NCBI RefSeq assembly: GCF_001704635.1
Contig: NZ_MAXF01000020.1
Location: forward strand, 62,001-126,000
Direction: 5' to 3'
Length of the DNA: 64,000 nt
Origin: Streptomyces sparsogenes
GTDB lineage: Bacteria; Actinomycetota; Actinomycetes; Streptomycetales; Streptomycetaceae
The translations under genes were made by a program, and so were the position numbers. The notes beneath the pieces are model-generated. The model was not told where the DNA came from. It ran no database searches and was given only the letters and a program-made list of their open reading frames with translations. Shown piece after piece: positions 44,108-52,797 of this stretch (the stretch's first letter is position 1; each line of letters begins with the position of its first letter).

Positions 44108-45738
44108 TGAAGTCCTCCATGGCCCGCGGGGGTGGATGGGGAGTACGCGTCGCGGCAGGCGGCGCGGCGCAGCTTGCCGCTGCTGGTCTTGGGCAGCGTG
44201 CCGGGCTTCACCAGCACCACGTCGTCGGGTGTCACCCCGATGGAGCCGCGGACCCGGGTGGCGATCTGCCGCGCCAGGTCCGGGGGCGCGAGGGCGGGCT
44301 TGTGCTCGGCCACCACCACCAGGCGCTCGTCCGGCGTGGAGAAGGCGATCACGTGGTCGGGGCGGACGCCGGGCAGCCCCAGAGCGGCCCACTCGATGTC
44401 CGTCGGGTGGTACTTGCGCCCGTGGTGGATGACCAGGTCCTTGGTCCGGCCGGTGACGTACAGCTCGCCCTCGTGCAGGAAGCCGAGGTCCCCGGTACGC
44501 AGCCAGCCGTCCCCGAAGGTCTCCGCGGTCAGCTCGGGCGCCTCCCAGTAGCCCTGGGCGACGCTGCCGCCGCGGAGCTCGATCCGTCCCTCGGCGGACT
44601 CCCCCAGCAGTTCCCCCGAGGCGGCCCGGACCCGAACCTCCCAGCCGCTCAGCGGCCGTCCGCAGGAGACGATCTCGCGGGCCCCGGGCCCGTCGGCCAC
44701 CGGGCGGACCACGCCCCGCTCCGCGAAGTCCGCGGCGTCCACCGTCAGCGTGCGCAGCCCCCGGCCGACCGGGGTGAAGGCCACCCCCAGGGTGCCCTCC
44801 GCCAGCCCATACGACGGGTTGAGCGCCGCGGCGTCGAACCCGGCCGCGGCGAACCGTTCGGCGAACCGCCGCATCGTCGCCGGCCGCACCGGCTCCCCGC
44901 CGACCCCCGCGACCCGCCAGGCGGACAGGTCCCACCCGGCCAGCTGCTCCTCGGTCGCCCGGCGGGTGACCAGGTCGTAGGCGAAGTTGGGGGCGTTGCT
45001 GAAGGTGCCCTGCGCCCGGGACATGCAGTCCAGCCAGGTGGTGGGGCGGCGCGCGAACTCGTACGGCGGGAGGAACCAGGTGGAGATCTCGTTCACCAGC
45101 GGCACCAGCGTGTAACCGATGAGCCCCATGTCGTGGTAGACGGGCAGCCAGCTGACGAACCGGTCCCGCTCACCGGAGGCCCCCACCGCCTCCGTCATGC
45201 ACCGCACGTTCTCCATGAGGCTGTCGTGCGTGACGACCACGCCCTTGGGGGCGGCGGTACTGCCGGAGGTGTACTGGAGGAACAGCGGGTCCCCGCCGTC
45301 CGCGTCCACGAGCTGACCGGTCGGCTCCCCGGCGGCGAGCTCCGCGAAGTTGACGGGCTTCTCTCCCACCGCCTCGACGCAGATGTCGAACAGCGCGTCA
45401 TCGGCGACGATGTGCCGCGGCAGACACGACGCATGGATCGAGTGCAGGCGCTCCCGGTAGGCCTCGACCCGGGTCAGCATCGCCGGTGGGAATACCGGCA
45501 CGGGAATGACACCGGCCCGCACCATACCGACGAAGGCGATGATGAACTCACGCTGACCGGACAGCATCAGAATGCCCCGGTCACCTCGCTGAAAACCCGC
45601 GGAAGCGAGCCTTCTGCCGAAGTCCTCACCGGCGGCCTTCAGCTCCGCGAAGCTGAGAAAATCAGTGGAATCCCCGGAGACGAAGGTGAAGCCCCGGGAC
45701 GTTGACGACAACCGAGCGATGACACGAGACAAGCTCAC
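44104..45738 (-). CDS. fatty-acyl-AMP ligase (FAAL), first copy
   Basis: 544 residues. Motifs TSGSTAAPKGVV, SWLPVYHDMGLIG, PSYGLAEGTLGVAF, RTGDLGFLHEGELYVTGRTKDL and the C-terminal lysine in TSSGKLRR. It probably activates a free fatty acid and loads ACP 1 to start the pathway. GTG 45738 is chosen because GTGGAGG lies ten bases before it; ATG 45828 lacks a ribosome site. It is the first gene of the eleven-gene operon. Confidence 0.9.
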   Translation of the reverse strand: MSLSRVIARLSSTSRGFTFVSGDSTDFLSFAELKAAGEDFGRRLASAGFQRGDRGILMLSGQREFIIAFVGMVRAGVIPVPVFPPAMLTRVEAYRERLHSIHASCLPRHIVADDALFDICVEAVGEKPVNFAELAAGEPTGQLVDADGGDPLFLQYTSGSTAAPKGVVVTHDSLMENVRCMTEAVGASGERDRFVSWLPVYHDMGLIGYTLVPLVNEISTWFLPPYEFARRPTTWLDCMSRAQGTFSNAPNFAYDLVTRRATEEQLAGWDLSAWRVAGVGGEPVRPATMRRFAERFAAAGFDAAALNPSYGLAEGTLGVAFTPVGRGLRTLTVDAADFAERGVVRPVADGPGAREIVSCGRPLSGWEVRVRAASGELLGESAEGRIELRGGSVAQGYWEAPELTAETFGDGWLRTGDLGFLHEGELYVTGRTKDLVIHHGRKYHPTDIEWAALGLPGVRPDHVIAFSTPDERLVVVAEHKPALAPPDLARQIATRVRGSIGVTPDDVVLVKPGTLPKTSSGKLRRAACRDAYSPSTPAGHGGLQ

Positions 45739-46151
45739 GTGCTGGAAACCTCCACGTGCACGTACACCCCACGGCAAGGGGGCATTGTTTTGCCGGACCG
45801 GTATTTCGGTCCCGGCGCCGTGCGACATGGAAAGAAAATAGCGAGACCGGCACCTCACGGAATCCCGCGCCCGGTGGAACTCGCGCTGCAACCCGGGCGG
45901 AAGCCCGGGGTCAACCTCCCGCGGCACACCGCCTCAACCCCAGGGGGTGGGGCCGGGCGGGCGTGCCACGGAGGGTTGCGGCCCGGCGACGGGAACGGCG
46001 GGCAACGGCGGGGCGGCGCGGAGGGGGGAATCCCCCGGGGCGAGGTGGTGCCGGATGTACTACGGATACTCGCCCCAGGCCACCTCCCAGGGCCGCTGTT
46101 CCCTTCTAACGTCGGAGGCCACCCTGTCCACGGAACAGTGAGGGAACAGCC
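45739..46151. other. divergent promoter region of the lipid cluster and flavin oxidase
   Basis: 413 bases. The part near FAAL 1 has AT-rich patches (TATTTC and AAAGAAAATA around 45802-45840) that likely hold its promoter; the middle is GC-rich and repetitive (45930-46040). At the right end an inverted repeat (46095-46104 with 46141-46150) reaches the ribosome site of the oxidase gene. No gene is supported. Confidence 0.55.
46095..46150 (+). promoter_or_regulatory. inverted repeat covering the ribosome binding site of the flavin oxidase
   Basis: GCTGTTCCCT at 46095-46104 pairs with AGGGAACAGC at 46141-46150, which ends one base before the ATG. In mRNA the hairpin would bury the Shine-Dalgarno; in DNA it could be an operator. 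Confidence 0.5.
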
Positions 46152-47813
46152 ATGGGTTCGACAGACGAGCACAACCGACGCACCGTCCTGCGGGCCGCCT
46201 CGGCGGCGGGCGCGGGCCTGGCGCTGACCCCGTCGGCGGCGTCGGCGGCCTCCCCGGCGGGCGCCGCCGGATCCGCCACCTGCGCGTCGGACTGGCTGCC
46301 CGAAGGCCCCCTGCGCGTGTCCCCCGCCGACCCCCGCTACGACCACCTGATCACGCGGGGGGCGAGCAACCGCTTCCGGGGCCGGCCCGACCGCGTCTAC
46401 CTGGTCGGCTCGACGGAACAGGTCGTACGGGCCGTCCAGGAGGCGGTACGGTCCGGGGCGCGATTCGCCGTCCGCAGCGGCGGCCACTGCTTCGAGGACT
46501 TCGTCGACAACCCCGCCGTCAAGGCCGTCATCGACATGTCGCCCATGCGGGAGGTCTCCTTCGACCCCCGGCGCCGGGCCTTCGCCGTCGAGGCCGGGGC
46601 CACCCTCGGCGAGGTGTACCGGAAGCTGTACCTGGGCTGGGGCGTGACCTTACCGGCCGGCTACCACGCCGAGGTGGGCGCGGGCGGGCATGTGCCCGGC
46701 GGCGGATACGGCCCGCTGTGCCGGCTGTTCGGGCTGGTCAGCGACTACCTCTACGCGGTGGAGGCCGTGGTCGTGGACCGCGCGGGCACGGCGCGCGCCG
46801 TCGTGGCCACCCGGGAGGAGGACGACCCGCACCGCGATCTGTGGTGGGCCCACACCGGCGGCGGGGGCGGCAACTTCGGCGTCGTGACCCGCTTCTGGTT
46901 CCGCTCCCCCGAGGCCACGGACGGCACGGACCCGACCCGTATGCTGCCGACCCCCACCAGGACCGCGCTCACCTTCACCGCGGACTGGAGCTGGCAGGGC
47001 ATGGACGAGGCACGCTTCACCCGCATGGTGCGCAACCACGGCGAGTGGGCCGAGCGCCACGGCACCGCCGACGACCCGAACGCCGCCCTCTACGCCGAGT
47101 TCGCCCTCACCCGCCGCGCCGCGGGCGCCCATCTCCTCCTCGGCCAGGTCACGGCGGAACCCGGCGAGGACCGCCGCCTGCTCGACGGCTTCCTCCACGC
47201 GATCAGCGCGGGCACCACCCGCCCCACCAACCTGGTGATCCGCCGGCTGCCCTGGCTCACCGCCGCGCTGAACGGCTCGGGGGAGGCGGTGGGCGACTGG
47301 CACATCAAGATCAAGTCGGCCTTCCTCCGCCGCCGGCTCACGGACCGCCAGATCGCCGCGGTCCACCACCACCTCACCCGCGCGGACACCGATGTGATCG
47401 CCGGAAGCGTCGTCCTCAACACCTACGGCGGAGCCGTCAACACCCTCTCCCCCACCGCCACCGCCATGCCCCACCGCGACTCCGTACTGAAGCTCTCCTG
47501 CCTCGCCTCCTGGTCCACTCCCGACCAGGCGGCCGAGTACCTCACCTGGATCCGCGCCTGCTACCGAGACCTCTTCGCCGCCACCGGCGGCGTCCCGGTC
47601 CCCAACAAGACCACCGACGGCGCCTTCATCAACTACCCGGACACCGACCTCGCCGACCCCCGCTGGAACACCTCGGGCACCCCCTGGCAGACCCTCTACT
47701 ACAAGTCCAACCACGCCCGCCTACGCGCGGCCAAGACCCGCTGGGACCCGCGCGACGTCTTCCACCACGCGCTCTCGATCCGCCCGACCCGTGGTGCGGG
47801 GCGGACGGGATGA
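46152..47813 (+). CDS. Tat-exported FAD-linked oxidase, berberine-bridge type
   Basis: 553 residues. Tat-type signal (NRRTVLRAASAAGAGLAL). PCMH FAD domain with FAVRSGGHCFEDF (His for 8-alpha linkage) and GGGYGPLCRLFG (Cys for the second covalent bond), so FAD is probably bicovalently bound. The C-terminal BBE motif is TLYYKSNHARLRAAKTRWDPRDVF. These oxidise sugars, alkaloids or polyketides with oxygen. It is divergent from the lipid operon and could tailor its product outside the cell, but no shared element proves this. Confidence 0.88.
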   Translation: MGSTDEHNRRTVLRAASAAGAGLALTPSAASAASPAGAAGSATCASDWLPEGPLRVSPADPRYDHLITRGASNRFRGRPDRVYLVGSTEQVVRAVQEAVRSGARFAVRSGGHCFEDFVDNPAVKAVIDMSPMREVSFDPRRRAFAVEAGATLGEVYRKLYLGWGVTLPAGYHAEVGAGGHVPGGGYGPLCRLFGLVSDYLYAVEAVVVDRAGTARAVVATREEDDPHRDLWWAHTGGGGGNFGVVTRFWFRSPEATDGTDPTRMLPTPTRTALTFTADWSWQGMDEARFTRMVRNHGEWAERHGTADDPNAALYAEFALTRRAAGAHLLLGQVTAEPGEDRRLLDGFLHAISAGTTRPTNLVIRRLPWLTAALNGSGEAVGDWHIKIKSAFLRRRLTDRQIAAVHHHLTRADTDVIAGSVVLNTYGGAVNTLSPTATAMPHRDSVLKLSCLASWSTPDQAAEYLTWIRACYRDLFAATGGVPVPNKTTDGAFINYPDTDLADPRWNTSGTPWQTLYYKSNHARLRAAKTRWDPRDVFHHALSIRPTRGAGRTG

Positions 47814-47939
47814 GGCCCCGGTGAACCATCGGAGGTGGGGCGCCGCGCGCTGCGGCCTGTGGCATGAAGTGGGTGTAGGTGCGAAGCGTCAAGGCGGGGT
47901 CGGAATGCCCTAGCCATCCACCGTCGGCGAAGTTCTGCT

Positions 47940-48090
47940 GGGGCCATCCCCGCAGGAGCGGGGAGCAGAGGTGGATCCATCAGCCGACAAAGCGGCGCGT
48001 GGGACCATCCCCGCGGACGCGGGGGCAGGGCTCGCGAGCCCATCCCCACCGGCCCCTCCGTGGGACCATCCCCGCGGGTGCGGGGAGCAG
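47940..48090 (-). CRISPR. type I-E CRISPR array 1, three repeats and two spacers
   Basis: Repeats at 47940-47968, 48001-48028 and 48062-48090; spacers of 32 and 33 bases. The core of the repeat is CCATCCCCGCGGGTGCGGGG (plus strand); its complement matches the classical I-E orientation, so transcription is on the minus strand. The repeat next to cas2 is canonical; the two farther ones are degenerate (base changes, one lost base), as expected for the leader-distal end. It lies directly downstream of cas2. Confidence 0.93.
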
Positions 48091-48176
48091 ACTCAGTGAC
48101 CTGCATGTTCGTCGGGCCGAGGGCGAACCGAAGAGCACTACCATCGAACCCGACATAACTCCCATAATTCGCTTGT
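48091..48176 (-). promoter_or_regulatory. leader of CRISPR array 1
   Basis: 86 bases between cas2 and the array, AT-richer than the genome (for example ATAACTCCCATAATTCGCTTGTTTATC). The 13 bases beside the first repeat, ACTCAGTGACCTG, recur beside array 2 with one change. The far end must hold the array promoter, reading leftward. Confidence 0.7.
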
Positions 48177-48524
48177 TTATCGATTCCCAAACCGCCGACG
48201 CCTGGACGCCTTACTCCACCCCCGCTGGACGACCGCTGGCTTAGCCACCTGTTCGTTCGGGCGGCGGATGAGCGTGAGGCCCTCGTGGTCCACAGGGTGC
48301 CATTTGTGGTCGTGGGTCTCGAACGCGAAGCCCTGCTCGTTGTTCGTGTTGTAAGCGAGCAGTGCGCGGCCGTTGCCGGCGTACTGCTTGACCTCGTGCC
48401 AGAGGGCTTCACGGATGCGCGTGGAGGGGCCGCCGACGAACACGCCCGGAGATATCTCAAGTAGCCAGCGAGTGAGGAAGCCCCTCAGGCCGACAGGGCA
48501 TTGGGTGAGGACGATGACGGTCAC
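48177..48524 (-). CDS. cas2: Cas2e adaptation protein
   Basis: 115 residues. Begins MTVIVLTQCPVGLRGFLTRWL and has the Cas2e segment ISPGVFVGGPSTRIREALW. It forms the spacer integration complex with Cas1. GTG 48524 overlaps the cas1 stop by four bases. The last 15 residues are a basic tail. Confidence 0.93.
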   Translation of the reverse strand: MTVIVLTQCPVGLRGFLTRWLLEISPGVFVGGPSTRIREALWHEVKQYAGNGRALLAYNTNNEQGFAFETHDHKWHPVDHEGLTLIRRPNEQVAKPAVVQRGWSKASRRRRFGNR

Positions 48525-49486
48525 CAGATCACTTCCTCGGCGTAGTTGCGGCCTGCTGCCACGTCCAGCCCGCGGTCCGACTGCAGTGTTACTCGGTCCT
48601 CGTGCTCGCTAGTGGCCTTGTCCGCCTGCGAGGACACGGCGAGGAGTTGTTTGATGTCGTTGACGCAGCGGTCCAGCAATCCGATCTGGTTGGCCTTGTC
48701 ACGGATGGCCCGGCGGGTGCGGGAGCCGATGTCTTCACCGCCTTCAGCTGCCACATCGAAGGCGGTGGGGATGCCGATCTCCGTCTTGTAGAGGTCAGCT
48801 ATGTCCAGCACGAAGGACAGCTCATGTCCGGAGTGGATGAAACCGAGGCCGGGACTGCAGCCAAGCGCCGCGACAACGGCTTGGGCGATGCCGTACATGC
48901 ACTGGGCCGCGGCGGTGACCGCCTGGTTGGGAGCGTCTCCGGAGGTGAAGTCGCCCGGGACGAAGTGGCGACCTCGCCAGGGGAGGCCGGTGCGGGTGGC
49001 CTCCTTGCGGTAGCAGTCCTTGACGCGTTGGCCTTCGCGGCCGAGGAGTTCGTGCCGGGTGAGGCCGGATGGGTCCTCGTCGGGGAATCGTTTGCGGTAC
49101 ATGGCGCGGGCCACGCTGAGCCGGGTTCTGCGGTTGGCCCATGCGGTGGCCTGGGCTTCGACCAGAGCGGACGAGCGGGTCAAGGCTCGGCCACCCGCGT
49201 AGAAGCGGACTCCGTGTTCGCCGACCCACACCACGCCTGCGCCGCTCTCGCCGAGGACGCTCATCGCCTGGTGCGTGATACGGGTGCCGGGGCCGAGGAG
49301 GAGGGTACCGATGGTGGCGGAGGGGATGTGCGTGGTGCCTTCGGCGTCCTCGGCGGTGATGGCGTTTGCGTCCCGGTGGACGGTGCACCGTTCGAGGTAG
49401 ACGAAGGAGAGGCGGTCTGCGACCCGTGTGAGTTCGCGTGGGCCGGACAGACTCCGCTTGCTGATCGTGGACACGCCCGTCCTCAC
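48521..49486 (-). CDS. cas1: Cas1e integrase
   Basis: 321 residues. Starts with ISKRSLSGPRELTRVADRLSFVYLERCTV, and the catalytic region GFIHSGHELSFVLDIADLYK (His and Asp ligands) is intact. It cuts and joins new spacers at the leader end of an array. GTG 49486 overlaps the cas6e stop (GTGA). Adaptation genes are therefore complete. Confidence 0.95.
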   Translation of the reverse strand: MRTGVSTISKRSLSGPRELTRVADRLSFVYLERCTVHRDANAITAEDAEGTTHIPSATIGTLLLGPGTRITHQAMSVLGESGAGVVWVGEHGVRFYAGGRALTRSSALVEAQATAWANRRTRLSVARAMYRKRFPDEDPSGLTRHELLGREGQRVKDCYRKEATRTGLPWRGRHFVPGDFTSGDAPNQAVTAAAQCMYGIAQAVVAALGCSPGLGFIHSGHELSFVLDIADLYKTEIGIPTAFDVAAEGGEDIGSRTRRAIRDKANQIGLLDRCVNDIKQLLAVSSQADKATSEHEDRVTLQSDRGLDVAAGRNYAEEVIW

Positions 49487-50187
49487 CTCACGGGGGCGAG
49501 CGTCATCAGCCCGCAGCCGTACGCCTTCGCCTTCCCCAGCCCCATGGCGAGGACGCGCCGGAAGGCATCGGGGTCGGTCACCCGCAGTCGTCCGTCGAAG
49601 GTGACAGTGGTCAATTTGACGCGGCTTCCGCGACTGCTGCCCTGGCCGGCCTTGGCGAAGGACAGGCTGCGCTGGTCGCGGACGACAAGCTCGTACGTGT
49701 CGCCCTCCGGCAGCAAACGACGCTCGGCCGGTTTCTCCAGGATGGCAAAGCCTGACGCATCCTGGCGGTCCAGCAGCCAGCGCATCTGATGGTGCGGTGT
49801 GAGATGGGCCGTGCGCTTGGTGGGCTCACCGTCTTTGCGACGGATGCTGTGAACGGGATTGGCAGTAAGCCGGAAGGCCCAGGTGTCCCCGATCGTCAGC
49901 CGCTTCAAAAAGCGGGTGTAATCGAAGGTCTCCCAGCGCGCGGTGGTGGGCCAGCCTGCCTGTTCCACCAGGTGTGTCAGGTCGGGCCGATCGGGGCTGA
50001 CGATGTAGAGCACCACGTCGGCCTTGTTGTTGTGGTCGATCCGCCACAGCACCCGCGCCCTCTCGCCTGCCTGAGTCGGGACCTCGGCGAAGGAAGACAT
50101 GACGGCAGCGTGGAGCACTTGGGGAGTGGACAGCAGACGTCGGGCTCCGATCCTTGCGGTGTTGATGCGGAAGCGCGTCAGGTACAT
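49483..50187 (-). CDS. cas6e: Cas6e crRNA-processing endonuclease
   Basis: 234 residues. ATG 50187 opens MYLTRFRINTARIGARRLL; the likely catalytic His lies in STPQVLHAAVMSSF, and the C-terminal Gly-rich loop is LAMGLGKAKAYGCGLM. It cleaves the repeat hairpin in the pre-crRNA and stays in Cascade. Confidence 0.94.
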   Translation of the reverse strand: MYLTRFRINTARIGARRLLSTPQVLHAAVMSSFAEVPTQAGERARVLWRIDHNNKADVVLYIVSPDRPDLTHLVEQAGWPTTARWETFDYTRFLKRLTIGDTWAFRLTANPVHSIRRKDGEPTKRTAHLTPHHQMRWLLDRQDASGFAILEKPAERRLLPEGDTYELVVRDQRSLSFAKAGQGSSRGSRVKLTTVTFDGRLRVTDPDAFRRVLAMGLGKAKAYGCGLMTLAPVR

Positions 50188-50903
50188 CAGGCACCGTCCA
50201 GCAAGAGCGTGGGGTCGTGATCGACGGCCGCGGCAGCGGTCATAGCCAGGGGGTTGGGAACTTCCACGGTCTGCGAGCGGACGGTACGCAGGCCGTGGCG
50301 CCGGTGCCGCGGATCGAAGCTCAGCGGCTGATCGCGGAGGCTGTCGCCCAGGGCATCGCCCGCTTCTGTTTCGGTGATCAGGTCCAGGGGGACGAGGGCT
50401 TCGCGTCGGCGTCGACGCTGGTACCACGGGGACGCGCGCCACCGCTCTGTCTTCAGCACGTCTTCCAGGTGAGCCTCGGGGTGGATGTCCAGGTCGACGG
50501 GCCGGGCCGGTGGGCAGGAACGGCGCCCCAGGTACGGAAGATAGACCGGTTCACGTACGGCGGCGTGCAGGGCGTGGATCAGGGCCGCATTGCCTTCAAC
50601 CGCGGCCACGAACACCGCGTCCGCCAGATAGAAGCGCTCGGACACCGGCATGGACTTGCCGGTGTCGCCATGGTGGGCGGTTTGATAGTCCCGTATCCGA
50701 GTGCCGGGCTGGTCGATGCGTACGCCGAACCGCAGGGCCGCCAAATCGGCTAGGTCGGCTCTGCGGTCGCGGCCCTGGGCGGCGGCCAGCAGACCGAGCA
50801 CCCCGCTCTTGGTCGGGGCGAACTCGGTGGTCCGGCGAGCGAAACGAGCGGAGGCACCCCACGATTGGAGAGGCCCCGCCAGTTGCAGAGTCAGAACGCT
50901 CAT
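50187..50903 (-). CDS. cas5e: Cas5e Cascade subunit
   Basis: 238 residues. N-terminus LTLQLAGPLQSWGASARFARRTTEFAPTKSGVLGLLAAA is the Cas5 hallmark, and RDYQTAHHGDTGK follows. It caps the 5' handle of the crRNA. Its ATG overlaps the cas7e stop by four bases. Confidence 0.94.
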   Translation of the reverse strand: MSVLTLQLAGPLQSWGASARFARRTTEFAPTKSGVLGLLAAAQGRDRRADLADLAALRFGVRIDQPGTRIRDYQTAHHGDTGKSMPVSERFYLADAVFVAAVEGNAALIHALHAAVREPVYLPYLGRRSCPPARPVDLDIHPEAHLEDVLKTERWRASPWYQRRRRREALVPLDLITETEAGDALGDSLRDQPLSFDPRHRRHGLRTVRSQTVEVPNPLAMTAAAAVDHDPTLLLDGA

Positions 50904-52099
50904 TCACCCGGCTCCAGCGAGCCGGCCACGGCCGCTTCGACGGCCTCGATGAGTCCTCGAAGGGTCACCTCGGTGCCCAGCCCAGCGATCGGCTGAGTGT
51001 GCACACCAACCCGCAGCACCCAGGTGGTGGTGCTCTCCTCGGCACCGTACGCACCCTCGATGCTGGGTACGTAGTCGGCCAGCGCCCTGCACGCCGCCTC
51101 CACATGGCCACCCTCGCCATTCGCTCGGACCGGCTTCTCGAAGGCGCCGACAAAGCTGATGGGGCGGGATGTGCGGAGTTTGACGACCACCGCGTCCGGC
51201 AGGGTGTGGTTGCCGAAAGTGTTGATCTTCCCAGTGGGGAGTGAGGTGATGAATCCTTCGACGAACGCAGCAACGGCACGCCGTACGGGTTCCGTGCGGG
51301 GTTCGTCGTCGCGCAGTCCCTCACCGAGGTTCCGGCGCAATTGGTCGACGTCCAGAGCCGCGTAGCGGTAGAGCGTGGCGGAGTTGAAGTCGACGACTCC
51401 GATCATGCCGGCGCCGGGTTCCGCGTCGGTGTTCCGGTCGTCGACGGCGGTGTAGTAGTCGGATTCGTTCTCCACCGCATGCACGCTCAGAGCGTGGGCT
51501 ACTTGGGTAGCGGCGTCCACGTTGATGTCGGAGGAGTCGGCGACCATCCGGCCGAAGAGGGCGATGTCGACGGAGTGGCGGGTGTCGGCGAGTTCGCGGG
51601 CGCGTGTTTTGTTGTCCTTTTTCTTGAAGAACGTCTTGATGTCACCCTCTTCCTTGGCGCCCTCGACGGCCAGGTGCGCAAGCCCGTCCAGCTGCCGGGA
51701 GCTGAGGAACATCAAGTACGAGGACTCAGGGGCCGGCTGGTCCTCGCCGTTCTTCGCAGCGCTCGCCTTGCGCTTGGGTACGTCGATCTTGGAGCCGGTG
51801 GCGGCCTGGACTGTCTCGGCGGCCAGTGTCAGCGCCTCCGCACCCCTCAGCGAGGGTTCCAGAGCGGTGATCTGCTCAGCCAGCACCTCGGCGACCTTCT
51901 TGGTGCGGACACCCAGCTCGCTCGGGTCGAGCAGTTCCTTGAAGGAGCGCCGGGTCACACGCTTCCATGCCTGGCTGGAAACCCTGGCGCGGCGCACCCC
52001 GCCATAGACGGCTGTTTTCGGGGAGCCGGTGTCGTCCCGGTTGAGGTTGCTCGGCGGAACGGTCTGAAGGATGTGCACGTCGAGGATGGTGCGGCTCAC
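50900..52099 (-). CDS. cas7e: Cas7e (Cse4/CasC) Cascade backbone subunit
   Basis: 399 residues. Starts VSRTILDVHILQTVPPSNLNRDDTGSPKTA, then RARVSSQAWKR; the later HAVENESDYYTAVDD and FVGAFEKPV are family traits. Six copies form the Cascade backbone along the guide. GTG 52099 overlaps the cse2 stop (GTGA); upstream frame is not coding. Confidence 0.94.
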   Translation of the reverse strand: MSRTILDVHILQTVPPSNLNRDDTGSPKTAVYGGVRRARVSSQAWKRVTRRSFKELLDPSELGVRTKKVAEVLAEQITALEPSLRGAEALTLAAETVQAATGSKIDVPKRKASAAKNGEDQPAPESSYLMFLSSRQLDGLAHLAVEGAKEEGDIKTFFKKKDNKTRARELADTRHSVDIALFGRMVADSSDINVDAATQVAHALSVHAVENESDYYTAVDDRNTDAEPGAGMIGVVDFNSATLYRYAALDVDQLRRNLGEGLRDDEPRTEPVRRAVAAFVEGFITSLPTGKINTFGNHTLPDAVVVKLRTSRPISFVGAFEKPVRANGEGGHVEAACRALADYVPSIEGAYGAEESTTTWVLRVGVHTQPIAGLGTEVTLRGLIEAVEAAVAGSLEPGE

Positions 52100-52770
52100 G
52101 AGAGGTCCTTGTCGGTGGCGGTGGTGTCCGGCTTCTTGGCTTTTTCGGTGTTCGGGGGGCGATAGGCGTGGAAGCTGCGCCCCCAGGAGCGATGGATCTC
52201 GGCCTGTCCCTCGGGCTGCTGCCATCGGAAGAGCTGGTCGGAGAGCAGCCCGTAGTCCAACGGGATGGCGCCGCGGCGCAGCAGGAGTACCAGTTCGCGA
52301 AGGCGCTGCGCGAGGATGTCCACCGAGGAAGCGGTGCCGGCTCGTACGAAGCGCTTGCGAATCGGCTCGTCCAACTCACCGTCCGGCATCAGGCGACGTA
52401 CGGCGCTGCCCAGTTCCGGGCCTGCCGGCACATGCATGTCGGCACCGCGGTGTGACTGCTGGTGCAGAGCCCACAGCGTCACGGCGATGTGGACAGCCTC
52501 CTCAGCCTGGGTGGTCCGGGTCTCCGGCCAGTCCGTGATGCCCGCGTACAGCTGTTCCGTGCCGGTCAGCCCCCACAGGTCAGGCAGTGCGCCGGCGGAC
52601 TTGCCCGCCCCCCGCCGGATGCGGGCCAAGGTGGCGACCGCGTCCGGGCGGTCCTGACGATAGCCCTGCTGCAGCCGCTGGATGTGTGCCGCGACGGTCG
52701 TGCCGACCGGACCGAGCGGCTTGCGTCGCTGGGCGGGAAGGGCGGAGGGGGCTTCGTGACTGGTGGTCAT
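52096..52770 (-). CDS. casB: Cse2/CasB Cascade small subunit
   Basis: 224 residues. Helical; LARIRRGAGKSAGALPDLWGL is the recognisable Cse2 segment. It forms the belly dimer that holds the displaced DNA strand. The N- and C-terminal tails are disordered and charged. It follows cas3-cse1 after 27 bases. Confidence 0.9.
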   Translation of the reverse strand: MTTSHEAPSALPAQRRKPLGPVGTTVAAHIQRLQQGYRQDRPDAVATLARIRRGAGKSAGALPDLWGLTGTEQLYAGITDWPETRTTQAEEAVHIAVTLWALHQQSHRGADMHVPAGPELGSAVRRLMPDGELDEPIRKRFVRAGTASSVDILAQRLRELVLLLRRGAIPLDYGLLSDQLFRWQQPEGQAEIHRSWGRSFHAYRPPNTEKAKKPDTTATDKDLS

Positions 52771-52797
52771 GCGGTGCCCTTTGGGTGACGTAGGCGG

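Noticed and set aside
33302..45738. Assignment of the cluster as a prodiginine pathway
   Set aside because: An oxoamine synthase, O-methyltransferase, acyl-CoA dehydrogenase and nitroreductase-like protein recall red/pig genes, but the ketosynthase, the prolyl loading pair, the large PEP-synthase-like condensing enzyme and the Rieske cyclase are missing, and both ligases look like FAALs.
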